This document shows, piece by piece, positions 29,865 through 39,300 of a DNA stretch of 64,000 bases. Source of the stretch: Pseudomonas fluorescens (GTDB taxonomy: Bacteria; Pseudomonadota; Gammaproteobacteria; Pseudomonadales; Pseudomonadaceae); NCBI RefSeq assembly GCF_902498185.1, contig NZ_CABVIX010000003.1, forward strand, positions 124,001-188,000, given 5' to 3'. Numbering within the stretch: the stretch's first letter is position 1; each line of letters begins with the position of its first letter. Both the position numbers and the translations under genes were made by a program. The notes under the pieces are model-generated. The model saw nothing but the letters and a program-made list of their open reading frames with translations. It searched no databases and was not told the origin of the DNA.

Positions 29865-29902
29865 TCCGGCACAGGCCGGAGAGCACTGCTGTACCTGTGG
29901 GA
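29856..29902. repeat. 10-bp inverted repeat next to the REP pair
   Basis: TCCCACAGGT (29856-29865) and ACCTGTGGGA (29893-29902) are perfect reverse complements separated by 27 bp. They share the CCCACAGG end of the adjacent REP-like element, so this may be a further degenerate REP unit. Confidence 0.6.
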
Positions 29903-29947
29903 CTCACTTGCCGGGTATTTCCACAGGAGTCGTGGGAAAATCCTGGC

Positions 29948-31129
29948 TTAGAGCTCGACCTTCACCGCCTGGGAAGCACGGGTCGCCTTGGCCCGTGCCG
30001 CTTCGATCGACTCGTCGCGTGCCAGGCACACGCCCATGCGGCGCTGGCCGTTGACCTCGGGCTTGCCGAACAGGCGGATTGCGGTATCCGGCTCGCTCAG
30101 CGCCGCGCCCAGATTGGCGAAAGCCGTCTGCTGCGACTGTCCTTCTACCAGGATCACTGCCGAGGCCGATGGGCCGAACTGGCGAACCACCGGGATCGGC
30201 AGCCCGAGGATCGCTCGGGCATGCAATGCGAACTGCGACAGGTCCTGGGAAATCAGGGTCACCAGGCCGGTATCATGCGGGCGCGGCGAGACTTCGCTGA
30301 ACCACACCTGGTCACCCTTGACGAACAGCTCCACCCCGAACAGACCACGGCCGCCCAGTGCATCGGTGACCGCCTGGGCGACCCGCTCGGACTCGGCCAG
30401 CGCCTTGGGGCTCATGGCCTGGGGCTGCCAGGATTCCTGGTAGTCGCCCTTTTCCTGACGGTGGCCGACCGGCGCGAGGAACGTAGTGCCGCCGATGTGG
30501 CGCACGGTCAGCAGGGTGATCTCGTAGTCGAAGTCGATGAAGCCTTCGATGATCACCCGGCCCTTTCCCGCGCGGCCGCCTTCCTGGGCGTAATCCCACG
30601 CCTTGCGCAGGTCATCGACGCTGCGCAGCAGGCTCTGGCCCTTGCCCGACGAACTCATCACCGGCTTGACCACGCAGGGGTAGCCCAGGTCCTCGACTGC
30701 TTTGCTGTAATCCTCGAAAGTGTCGGCGAAGTGGTAAGGCGAGGTTGGCAGGTCCAGCTCTTCGGCCGCCAGGCGACGGATGCCTTCGCGGTTCATGGTG
30801 AGCTGGGTGGCGCGGGCGGTAGGCACGACGGTGAAGCCTTCGCTCTCGAGTTCGACCAGGGTCGCGGTGGCGATGGCTTCGATCTCGGGGACGATATAGT
30901 GAGGCTTTTCGGCCTCGATCACTGCGCGCAGGGCAGCGCCGTCGAGCATGTTGACCACGTGACTGCGGTGGGCGACTTGCATGGCGGGGGCGTCGGCGTA
31001 GCGGTCCACGGCGATCACCTCGACGCCCAGGCGTTGCAGTTCGATTACCACTTCCTTGCCCAGCTCGCCACAGCCACAGAGCAGTACACGGGTCGCGGTC
31101 GGCGACAATGGGGTTCCGATACGGGTCAT
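29948..31129 (-). CDS. purT: Formate-dependent phosphoribosylglycinamide formyltransferase 2
   Basis: PurT is an ATP-grasp enzyme making formyl-GAR from GAR, formate and ATP in purine synthesis. The 393 residues start [24 protein letters not shown]. The ATP-grasp core includes [19 protein letters not shown] and the metal-ligand region [24 protein letters not shown]. The upstream open extension is not family sequence. Length equals the E. coli enzyme. It is convergent with the MFS gene. Confidence 0.97.
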   Translation of the reverse strand: MTRIGTPLSPTATRVLLCGCGELGKEVVIELQRLGVEVIAVDRYADAPAMQVAHRSHVVNMLDGAALRAVIEAEKPHYIVPEIEAIATATLVELESEGFTVVPTARATQLTMNREGIRRLAAEELDLPTSPYHFADTFEDYSKAVEDLGYPCVVKPVMSSSGKGQSLLRSVDDLRKAWDYAQEGGRAGKGRVIIEGFIDFDYEITLLTVRHIGGTTFLAPVGHRQEKGDYQESWQPQAMSPKALAESERVAQAVTDALGGRGLFGVELFVKGDQVWFSEVSPRPHDTGLVTLISQDLSQFALHARAILGLPIPVVRQFGPSASAVILVEGQSQQTAFANLGAALSEPDTAIRLFGKPEVNGQRRMGVCLARDESIEAARAKATRASQAVKVEL

Positions 31130-31226
31130 TTCAGGTCCTCGAAGGCTTGCGGGGGCTGGCCGGGTGGGGGCAGCCGCTGGAAGGGCGGGTATTCTAGCAA
31201 AATCCTTCAGGGGCAAGAGCAGGAGC

Positions 31227-31259
31227 GCATGCCTTGAGGCTAGAAGCCTCAAGGCATGC
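31227..31259. repeat. 15-bp perfect hairpin upstream of purT
   Basis: GCATGCCTTGAGGCT, a 3-nt AGA spacer and AGCCTCAAGGCATGC form a perfect 15-bp inverted repeat. It sits between the stop of the VUT gene (31297) and the start of purT (31129), both on the minus strand. No T-run follows on the minus strand, so it is not a typical intrinsic terminator. Confidence 0.75.
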
Positions 31260-31296
31260 ACCTCGCGGACCAGGACAGAATCCCGCAAACGCCCCC

Positions 31297-31779
31297 CTAC
31301 AGAACCCCGCTACCCAAAGCCCCCTTCCTCCCCCGCCAGACCATAACCCCCCAAACCACCGTAACCCCAGCGAACTTCGAAGCCATGGCCGTCCCGACCA
31401 CAACCGGCGTAAGCGCCCCAATCATCCCGAAGAAGATAAACGTATCCACCGGGATGCTCATGGCCGAACTCAACCACAGCCGGTCACGCAACGGCCGCCG
31501 GGTAACACTGAACACCAGCCAGTCGATCAGCTCGGAAATGGCGAACGCCGTGGCACTGGCCAACGCAATGGCCGGCTCGGAAGTGACATACGACAAGACC
31601 AGCGCCGCCAGCATGGCAACCAGCGCGCCATGCCCATAACGGGTCTGCACCATGTCCCGCAGGATGAACACCAACCCTCCCCACGCAGACCAGATCACAT
31701 CCAGATGCGGAGCGCTGGAAAACGCGTAGTTGATCAGCACTACGCTGCTTATATAGGCAATCAGAAAGAACATGGTCAT
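31297..31779 (-). CDS. VUT family (DUF165) membrane protein
   Basis: The roughly 160-residue protein is very hydrophobic with five or six membrane segments ([54 protein letters not shown]). This matches the vitamin-uptake-like VUT/YhhQ family, some members of which import queuosine precursors. Substrate here is unproven. The start is uncertain: ATG at 31779 or 31773 and GTG at 31800 are all possible, and none has a good ribosome-binding site. Confidence 0.78.
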   Translation of the reverse strand: MTMFFLIAYISSVVLINYAFSSAPHLDVIWSAWGGLVFILRDMVQTRYGHGALVAMLAALVLSYVTSEPAIALASATAFAISELIDWLVFSVTRRPLRDRLWLSSAMSIPVDTFIFFGMIGALTPVVVGTAMASKFAGVTVVWGVMVWRGRKGALGSGVL

Positions 31780-31832
31780 CAACCGTCGGGCAAGCCGCAC
31801 AGATTACTGCAGCGTCCGCCCTCGTCCAAGGG

Positions 31833-32030
31833 TCACTGGAGCAGGATCAGCCCTGCGGCCAGCGCCCGCTCATGACACAGGCGCAGCACGTCCCGGCGCT
31901 CGAGGTTGTCCATCCGGCCCCAGCGGGTGATCTCGGCCACGGTGCGCTGGCAGCCAGTGCAGATGTCCTGCTCGTCCAGCGCGCAGATGCTGACGCACGG
32001 CGAGGCGACCGGGCGGTCCTGGGCAATCAT
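31833..32030 (-). CDS. DUF1289 domain-containing small protein
   Basis: The 65-residue protein has the DUF1289 cysteine pattern SPCVSICALDEQDICTGCQRT, suggesting a small metal-binding or Fe-S-like motif. Function is unknown. AGGAGG lies seven bases before the ATG at 32030, which decides this start over an in-frame TTG six bases upstream. It begins 2 bp after the carbonic anhydrase stop codon and is probably translationally linked to it. Confidence 0.85.
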   Translation of the reverse strand: MIAQDRPVASPCVSICALDEQDICTGCQRTVAEITRWGRMDNLERRDVLRLCHERALAAGLILLQ

Positions 32031-32032
32031 GA

Positions 32033-32557
32033 TCAATCCTCCTGCGGCGCGAGGTCGCGTGCGTAACGCTGGGCATTGTGCACGTAATACGCGGCACTGG
32101 CTTCGAGCATGCGCTTTTGCGCGTCGCTCAGCTCTCGTACTACCTTCCCGGGCGAGCCCATCACCAGCGAGCCATCGGGGATTTCCTTGCCTTCGGGGAT
32201 CAGGGCATTGGCGCCGATGATGCAGTGCTTGCCGATCCTGGCGCCGTTGAGCACCACTGCGTTGATGCCGATCAAGCTGTAGTCGCCCACCGTGCAGCCG
32301 TGCAGCATGGCGTTATGGCCAATGGTCACGCCCTTTCCCAGGCTCAGCGGTGAGCCCATGTCGGTATGCATCACGCTGCCGTCCTGCACGTTGCTGTCTT
32401 CGCCGATGTCGATCAGCTCATTGTCGCCACGCAGCACGGCACCGAACCAGACGCTGGCGCGCGCCTGCAGGCGCACCTTGCCGATGAGCGTGGCATTCGG
32501 CGCGGTCCAGCTGGTGGGATGGGTTTCGACCCGCAGGTCGCCCAGGCGGTAGTTCAT
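32033..32557 (-). CDS. Gamma-carbonic anhydrase family protein
   Basis: The 174-residue protein is a left-handed beta-helix with hexapeptide repeats ([42 protein letters not shown]). Candidate zinc ligands are histidines in [16 protein letters not shown]. This is the YrdA/PaaY type, whose members often have weak or redox-regulated carbonic anhydrase activity. A GAGGAG site precedes the ATG at 32557. It is followed by DUF1289. Confidence 0.88.
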   Translation of the reverse strand: MNYRLGDLRVETHPTSWTAPNATLIGKVRLQARASVWFGAVLRGDNELIDIGEDSNVQDGSVMHTDMGSPLSLGKGVTIGHNAMLHGCTVGDYSLIGINAVVLNGARIGKHCIIGANALIPEGKEIPDGSLVMGSPGKVVRELSDAQKRMLEASAAYYVHNAQRYARDLAPQED

Positions 32558-32601
32558 GCAATGCTCCTCAGGATACGGCGGTGCCGGCAGGTGAACCCTG
32601 C

Positions 32602-33201
32602 TCAAGTGTTGATGAAACGCTCGGGCGGCTGGTGCAGGCTGATGCGCGCGTCATACAGCAGGTTTACCAGCTCGACGATCATGATCGCAGACAACCCCCA
32701 GATCTTGTATTCGCCATAGCGGTAGCTGGGTACGTACCAACTACGCCCTTGATAGTCGATCCGGTGAGTGTGGTCACGCGGATCCTGGCGGAAAAATTCC
32801 AACGGCACGCTGAACACTGCGGAGATCTCGGCATCGTTGGCGCGGTATTCGACGTAGTCGGGGATCAGGCCGACGAACGGCGTCACCTTCAAGCCATGCA
32901 ACGAGATCAGCGGACTGAGCGGACCGAGCACCTCTACCAGCCCCGGCGGCAGGCCGATTTCTTCTTCGGCTTCACGCAGTGCGGTAAACACCAGGTCTGG
33001 GTCCTCCGGATCTCGGCGCCCGCCGGGGAAGGCCACCTCGCCGCCATGGGTGGAGAGGCCTTGCGCACGCAGGGTCAATACCAGCTCGGGTGCTTCGCTG
33101 CGGGTGATGGGCAATAGCACCGCAGCCTCGGGAAAACGGCGATCCGCCTCCAGGGGAGCCGGGGTATGGTTGCTCATTCGGCGAAGAAGCTCGTCCAGCA
33201 T
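32602..33201 (-). CDS. CoA pyrophosphatase-like Nudix hydrolase
   Basis: The 199 residues contain the Nudix box in the form [25 protein letters not shown]. The preceding sequence is [20 protein letters not shown], the pattern of the NudL/YeaB coenzyme-A pyrophosphatase subgroup. It likely hydrolyses CoA or other nucleoside diphosphate derivatives. I start at the ATG at 33201; the open frame upstream runs into the divergent Nudix gene's promoter region. It lies 44 bp upstream of the carbonic anhydrase gene. Confidence 0.85.
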   Translation of the reverse strand: MLDELLRRMSNHTPAPLEADRRFPEAAVLLPITRSEAPELVLTLRAQGLSTHGGEVAFPGGRRDPEDPDLVFTALREAEEEIGLPPGLVEVLGPLSPLISLHGLKVTPFVGLIPDYVEYRANDAEISAVFSVPLEFFRQDPRDHTHRIDYQGRSWYVPSYRYGEYKIWGLSAIMIVELVNLLYDARISLHQPPERFINT

Positions 33202-33332
33202 TGCGCACTCTCGTTCAGGGCCTGCCCTGCATGATGCACCAAAGCCGCGAGGCACCCAAGTCCTGCTTGGAAGCGGCTTGCGGGACAACCGTCAGGCACG
33301 CCAAGATAGCCCGACACTACAGGAAGCAAAGC

Positions 33333-33887
33333 ATGAAATTCTGCAGCGCGTGCGGCCAGCCAGTGATTCAGCGCATTCCCGAGGGCGACAGCCGCCTGCG
33401 GTTCGTGTGCGAGCACTGCCATACCATCCATTATCAGAACCCGAACATCGTCGCGGGCGTGCTACCGACCTGGGGCAGCCGCGTATTGCTCTGCCGCCGC
33501 GCCATCGAGCCGCGGCGGGGCTACTGGACCCTGCCGGCCGGCTTCATGGAAAACGGCGAGACCCTGGAACAGGCCGCCCGCCGCGAAACGGTCGAGGAAG
33601 CCTGCGCCCGGGTGGGCCCTGCAAGCCTGTACCAGGTGTTCGACTTGCCGCATATCAACCAGGTGCATGTGTTCTTCCGCGCCGAACTCGCCGACCTGGA
33701 CTTTGCCGTGGGCATCGAAAGCCTCGAAGTAGGCCTGTTCGAGGAAAACGAGGTTCCATGGGACGAGCTGGCTTTCCGCACCGTCACGCGTACCCTAGAA
33801 TGCTACTACCGCGACCGCATCGAGCAGCACTACCCCATTGGCAATGAATACCTGCCGCCGATGAACGTCTCGCCATCCAAATCCTAA
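33333..33887 (+). CDS. Nudix hydrolase with N-terminal zinc ribbon
   Basis: The 184 residues start MKFCSACGQPVI. C4, C7, C26 and C29 form a zinc ribbon, followed by a Nudix domain with box GFMENGETLEQAARRETVEEAC. It resembles the NudC-like/ADP-ribose type found widely in pseudomonads, though substrate is uncertain. AGGA lies before the ATG at 33333. It is divergent from the other Nudix gene and 20 bp upstream of the L,D-transpeptidase gene. Confidence 0.87.
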   Translation: MKFCSACGQPVIQRIPEGDSRLRFVCEHCHTIHYQNPNIVAGVLPTWGSRVLLCRRAIEPRRGYWTLPAGFMENGETLEQAARRETVEEACARVGPASLYQVFDLPHINQVHVFFRAELADLDFAVGIESLEVGLFEENEVPWDELAFRTVTRTLECYYRDRIEQHYPIGNEYLPPMNVSPSKS

Positions 33888-33907
33888 GTCTTCGGGGTCC
33901 CGATTTC

Positions 33908-34450
33908 ATGCGCTGGTTGCTTGCCCTTTTCTGCCTTGCCGTGGCTTCGGTGTCCCAGGCGGCCTTCACCGAAACGATCATCCGCAAACCGGTGGATGCA
34001 CAGCAGCCGGGTACGACGCGGATGTCGAGCATCGACAAGGTGCTGGTGATCAAGTCGCAGCGCCGCCTGCAGCTGATCAGCCGGGGCGAGCCGCTCAAGA
34101 CCTACCGCATCTCGCTGGGCAAGCAGCCCCAGGGCGCGAAGGAACGCGAGGGCGACAAGCGCACTCCCGAGGGCTTCTACTGGCTCGACTGGCGCAAGGT
34201 GAGCGACCGCTACAACCTGGCCATGCACGTGTCCTACCCCAATATCAGCGATTCGGCCAAGGCGCGCCGCGAGGGCATCGAGCCCGGTGGCATGATCATG
34301 ATCCACGGCACCCCGATGGACGAGGAATACCCGGAGTGGTACTTCCATACCCTGGACTGGACCGAAGGCTGCATCGCCATGCGCAACGATGACATGCGCG
34401 AGGTCTGGAGCCTGGTCAAGGACGGGACGATGATCGAGATCCGCCCCTGA
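33908..34450 (+). CDS. L,D-transpeptidase (YkuD domain) family protein
   Basis: A signal peptide (MRWLLALFCLAVASVSQA) exports the 180-residue protein. The YkuD domain has H133 in MIMIHGTPMD and the catalytic C155 in DWTEGCIAM. These enzymes form 3-3 crosslinks in peptidoglycan or anchor proteins to it; some Pseudomonas paralogues are amidases or of unknown role. It is preceded by the Nudix gene and followed by a hairpin. Confidence 0.87.
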   Translation: MRWLLALFCLAVASVSQAAFTETIIRKPVDAQQPGTTRMSSIDKVLVIKSQRRLQLISRGEPLKTYRISLGKQPQGAKEREGDKRTPEGFYWLDWRKVSDRYNLAMHVSYPNISDSAKARREGIEPGGMIMIHGTPMDEEYPEWYFHTLDWTEGCIAMRNDDMREVWSLVKDGTMIEIRP

Positions 34451-34476
34451 CGTCCTACAGCACTATATGTAGGACG
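34451..34476. repeat. Hairpin after the L,D-transpeptidase gene
   Basis: CGTCCTACA and TGTAGGACG form a perfect 9-bp stem with an 8-nt loop starting directly after the stop codon. No T-run follows. Two further short hairpins (CGCAAG/CTTGCG at 34513-34530 and CGAGT/ACTCG at 34574-34588) lie before the TpsB gene. The 157-bp gap therefore probably separates two transcripts. Confidence 0.55.
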
Positions 34477-34607
34477 TAGGACGCACCCTACCGAGAATAG
34501 TTACCCTCCCGACGCAAGGTTCAGCTTGCGCTCGCATCCAGCCGGCGTTCGGTGTTTTTAGAATCCACGCAGACGAGTAGCCCACTCGTGCACTGCGGGA
34601 TTCTGTG

Positions 34608-36284
34608 ATGCCCAAGCTCCCTCTTCGCCGCGCCATCCGTCGCCTTCACTGTCTGCTGCTCGGCCTGCTGATGACCTCGCAGACCCTGGCCGGTGACTTG
34701 GCCAGCCAGCCACTGCGCGACCAGCAACAGCAATTGCAACGATTCGAACACGAGCAGCGCCTGCGTCAATGGGAGCGGCGTGGGCGGGACGTGGAGCCTG
34801 CACCTGCGCAGGACCGGGCCACGACAAACGCCGCGTGCTGGCCTGTTTCCGGCGTGCGCCTCTACGGCAACCGGATCCTCTCGGCGCAGATGCTCGATGG
34901 ACCGGTGCAACGGGAGCTGCGGCCCTGCATGGATGTGGAGGCCATCAACGGCCTGCTCAAGTCCATCACTCAACGCTATGTGGCAGCGGGGTACCCGACC
35001 AGCCGGCCGCTGCTGCTGCGCCAGCCCAGCGCGGGCGCGCCGCTGGATATCCGAATCGTCGAGGGTTTTGTCGAATCGATCGAGCTGTCGGACCGTGATC
35101 AGCCCTTGTCGTTGCGCGGCGCTTTTCCGGGGCTGCTGGGCGAGCCGTTGTACCTCCCCGACCTGGAGCAGGGGCTGGACCAGCTCAACCGGCTGCCAGG
35201 CTTTGAGGTGAGCATGGATCTGCTCCCGGGTGAGCTGGAGGGCGGCACGCGGGTGATCGTGCAACCGCAGCGGAGCTCACGGCGCTGGCGCTTCAACAGC
35301 ACCCTCGACAACCTCGGCAGCGACTACCTCGGGGTTCATCGGCTGTTTTCCAGCGTGACCATCGACAGCCCCTTCGCAGAGAACGGCAGCCTGCAGCTGG
35401 CTTTTCACAACACCTCAGGCGATGCCCTGGGAAGCAGTGCCGGCCCTGCGTTTCGCTACGATGTTCCCTATGGCCCCTGGAACTTCGCGCTGTCCGCTAT
35501 CGCCCTTGAAAGCCGGTCCACCACGCGAGACCCGCACCATGTGCTCGAAGGGAGCACCCGCGCCTATCAATTCGATGTGGAACGGGTGTTGTGGCGCAAC
35601 CAGCAAGGGATGCTCAGTGCACGCCTGCGGCTTCCCCACAGGCAACTCGAACAGCGGATCGATGGGGCACGCATCGGCAATCAGAGCGTCAGGTCTACCC
35701 ACATCGAGATGGGCCTCAACCTGCTATGGCTTGAAGGTGGCCTGTGGAATGCTTATGCAGGCGTGGCCCAAGGCCTGGACTGGTTCAACGCTGACCGGGT
35801 GGCCAAAGGCGATTCCAAGCCGCTCTTTCGCGCCTACCGCGCCAGCCTGATGCACCTGCGCCAAGGCTCGCCGCAGCACCCCTGGCGCTGGCAGAGCGAA
35901 ATCGACCTGCAGTACAGCGCGGACCGCGTTCCTACAACCGACCAGTTGTACCTGGGGGGCAGCAACGCCGTACGGGGCTTTCGCGAGTCGCCCATTTCAT
36001 ACAGCAGCGCCGCCCTGTGGCGCAACACCCTCAGCTACCCACTCCCCATTGCGCTTCCCGGGAACCTGGAGCTGCGCCCGCACCTGGGCGTGGATCACGG
36101 CTGGGCCCGCGCGTCCCGGACAGAACCTTCGCAACGCCTGGCCGGCGCTGCCGTCGGCATGACCCTCGCCCTCCCCCGCAGCCACCTCACCCTGGACTAC
36201 CAACGCCCCCTGCATGCCACCGGCAAACGCCATCAGGACCTGGACCCGGGTTACTGGGTAGTGCAATGGGCACTGACGATCTGA
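34608..36284 (+). CDS. ShlB/FhaC-type outer-membrane transporter (TpsB)
   Basis: TpsB proteins are 16-strand outer-membrane barrels that secrete a partner TpsA. The 558 residues comprise a signal peptide (HCLLLGLLMTSQTLA), an arginine/glutamine-rich linker helix, a ShlB-type POTRA domain (VSGVRLYGNRILSAQ, with cysteines flanking the first POTRA) and a C-terminal barrel. The conserved loop motif is NAVRGFRE, the VRGY/F signature. The partner gene starts 28 bp downstream. The start is ATG 34608 or the adjacent GTG 34605. The system most resembles ShlB and ExlB by build. Confidence 0.92.
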   Translation: MPKLPLRRAIRRLHCLLLGLLMTSQTLAGDLASQPLRDQQQQLQRFEHEQRLRQWERRGRDVEPAPAQDRATTNAACWPVSGVRLYGNRILSAQMLDGPVQRELRPCMDVEAINGLLKSITQRYVAAGYPTSRPLLLRQPSAGAPLDIRIVEGFVESIELSDRDQPLSLRGAFPGLLGEPLYLPDLEQGLDQLNRLPGFEVSMDLLPGELEGGTRVIVQPQRSSRRWRFNSTLDNLGSDYLGVHRLFSSVTIDSPFAENGSLQLAFHNTSGDALGSSAGPAFRYDVPYGPWNFALSAIALESRSTTRDPHHVLEGSTRAYQFDVERVLWRNQQGMLSARLRLPHRQLEQRIDGARIGNQSVRSTHIEMGLNLLWLEGGLWNAYAGVAQGLDWFNADRVAKGDSKPLFRAYRASLMHLRQGSPQHPWRWQSEIDLQYSADRVPTTDQLYLGGSNAVRGFRESPISYSSAALWRNTLSYPLPIALPGNLELRPHLGVDHGWARASRTEPSQRLAGAAVGMTLALPRSHLTLDYQRPLHATGKRHQDLDPGYWVVQWALTI

Positions 36285-36312
36285 TCAACCAACAAGAAGA
36301 GAGAAAACCCCT

Positions 36313-39300
36313 GTGAAAACCTCCACGCCTCATCCCCGGCCGCGTTCCGACGCCCTGCGCTGGGCCATGTTCGTCAGCCTCATGGCACCGCCCGCCGCCC
36401 TTGCCAACGGCGGCCTGAACCCCGCCGCGGGCCCCGGCGGGACGCCGGTCATCAACAACGGCCATGGGGTGCCGGTGATCGACATTGTCGCGCCCAACGC
36501 CAATGGCCTGTCGCATAACCAGTTCCTGGACTACAACGTTGCCCGCCCCGGCGTGGTGCTGAACAACGCCACCGGCGCAGGCCAGTCGCAGCTGGCCGGG
36601 GCGCTGAACGCCAACCCGCAGTTCCAGGGCCATGCCGCCTCGACCATCCTCAACGAAGTCATCAGCCGCAACGCCTCACTGATCGAAGGCCCGCAGGAGA
36701 TTTTCGGACGCCCCGCGGACTATATCCTGGCCAACCCCAACGGCATCACGCTCAATGGCGGCAGTTTCATCAACACCACTCACGCCGGGTTCCTGGTCGG
36801 CACGCCGGTTATCCAGGACCAGACGCTCAAGCATCTCGAGACCCTCGAAGCTGCAGGCACGTTGCTGGTGCTCAAGGACGGTCAGAGCAATGCGGACGGT
36901 GCGCTTGAGCTGATTGCCCCGCGCATCGAGAGCCTGGGCCCGCTCGAAGCCCGCGATGACTTGACGCTCATTGCGGGCCGCAACCGCATCGATGCCGCCA
37001 GCGGCGAGGTGCTGCAGCACTTGCCCGGCACGCCGGGAAGCCTCGACGCCAGCCTGTTCGGGGCCATGCGCGCTGGGCGCATTCGCATCAGCAGCACTGC
37101 CGAGGGGGCCGGGGTGCGGGTAGGCCGCACCACGATGCAGGCCCGCGACGGCATCGCGATCAGTTCGGCCGGCAGCCTGCACATCAGCGGCAGTGAGAAG
37201 GGCCGGGCCGAGTTGCTCAGTGACCGTGGCGAACTGTCGCTCAAGGCGCGCGACGACCTTGCCCTGCATGCCACGCTGGGCCAGGCCGAGCGTATCGACG
37301 TACAGGCCGGGAAGGACCTGCGGCTCGACACGCAGATGCGCGAAAGCATCCAGCACGACAACGAGAGCTGGGACAGCAAGGCCGTCTTCATCACCTACGA
37401 AACCTACGATCGCACAGGCACCCGGACCAACCGCCAGCAACTGGTCAGCGAACTGCACGCCAACGGCGACATTTCCCTCAGGTCCGGCAATGACACCCGG
37501 ATCAAAGGCTCCAAGGTGGAAGCAGGCGGCACGCTGACGCTGACTAGCGGGGGCAACATGAGCATTCTCGCTGCCCTCGACAGCACGCGCGCCAGCGAAC
37601 AGGTCCGCCACCGCAAGCACCTCTGGCGCGGCGACAGCGATTCCAGCAGCTACGAAGAGCAAGCCGTGTCCAGCCGTCTGGGCGGCGAGCGCGTCGACCT
37701 CAAGGCAGGGGGTGACCTCAAGCTGGCCGGCAGCAGCATCGAAAGTCGCGCCGACATGACCCTGGAGGCCAGAAACATCGAAGTGGGCACGGTTTCGCTC
37801 AAGCGCGAAGGCTCCCAAAAGGATTACCGCGGCGACCTGGTGTCCGGAACCTTCTTCGGCGACCGCAGCGGCAATGACAGCCAGGGCGACCAGGCCCACG
37901 GCAGTCGCATCCACTCCAGCGGCACCCTCGACATCACTGCCGAGCACGTGCAGATCAAAGGCAGCGACGTCCACAGCGATGGGGACGGCGTGCTCTACAG
38001 CAGCAAGGGCCTGCTGTCGCTCGAATCGGCGCAGGGCACGTCCAGTTCGCGGCGGCACGACAGCGACAGCAAGCTGTTCAACCTGATCGGCAGCAAGCGC
38101 GAGCAGAGCAGTGACGAGCGCCAGGTACTGGTCAGCGACGTGTCTTCCAACACCAACCTGCGCCTGGCCAGCGCCGATGAAATGCAGATTCGTGGAGCGA
38201 AAGTGTCCGCCGGGCGAGACGTGCGCCTGCAGGCGGAAAAAGACATCAAGATCGCCAGCGCCGAGAGCACCCTGGCCAGCAAGACCTCCACCCAGAACCG
38301 CGGTTTGAGTGCCCACGCCGCGCAGACCCAGGATGCCCAGGACGGCAGACCCGAGTCGCGCCAATACAACGCGGGTATCGGCTACAAGGTCGAGCAGACA
38401 AGCACCCGGCGCGACGAGCTCGCGCAAACGCCCAGCGAACTCAGCGGCGCGAGGGTAAGCATCATTACCAACAGCACGCTCGAGATCGACGGTTCCAAGG
38501 TGAAAGCGCACGGCGGCGACCTGGACATCAAGGCCGAGCGCGTCATCCTCGGCGCCGCCCGCAACGAGCAGCAGTCGCAGGTAGCCACCACCGACAGCGG
38601 TGGGGGCCTGACCGTGAGCGGTGGCATCGACCGGATCGGCAGTGCCTTCGAGGGGCACCACAACCGCAAGGACGTACGCGAGAAGGACTCCACCGCCCAG
38701 CGCAGTGAACTGGGCGCCAGCGGCGACCTCAGGATTACCGCGCGCGAAGTGGACAACGATGCCGCCAGCATCACGGTGGGCAAGGCGTTGCTGGTGGACG
38801 CCGAGCGCATCGACAACCGCGCGGTGTACGACACCCACGAGCGCGAGGAAAACGTCGACAACTGGAAGGGCAACCTCGGCGCAAGCCTGGAATACCGCGG
38901 CCTGACCCGGCCGATCGAGAACCTGGTGCTCGGCAAGGAGGCCCCGCGCTTCCAACAGGCCGGCGTGGAAGATGCGCTGGCGGCGCCCAGCATCGGTGCC
39001 GACCTGGGCGTCGGTCATGTCGAGCGCAAGGCGATCGACAGCCGCCGTACCGCGCAGGTCAGCGCACTGGAGAGTGGAACGATCCTGGTCAAAGCGGAGA
39101 CGGTCAATGACGAGGGCACCTCGTACCGGGCCTCCGTGGGCTCGCTGACGGTCGACGCCGACAGCCACACCCTGCGCGCAGCGCGTGACAGCGACAGCAG
39201 CAGCGTGCAACGTCTGGACTACGAGGGTGATCTTCGGGTCGACACCAACACCGGCTCTGACGTCAATGGGCGGCTGGCCGGTGCGGGCGGCTCGCTGGAA

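Noticed and set aside
34605..34607. GTG start for tpsB one codon before the ATG
   Set aside because: Equally possible; ATG at 34608 is kept because neither has a distinguishing ribosome-binding site and it changes only one residue.
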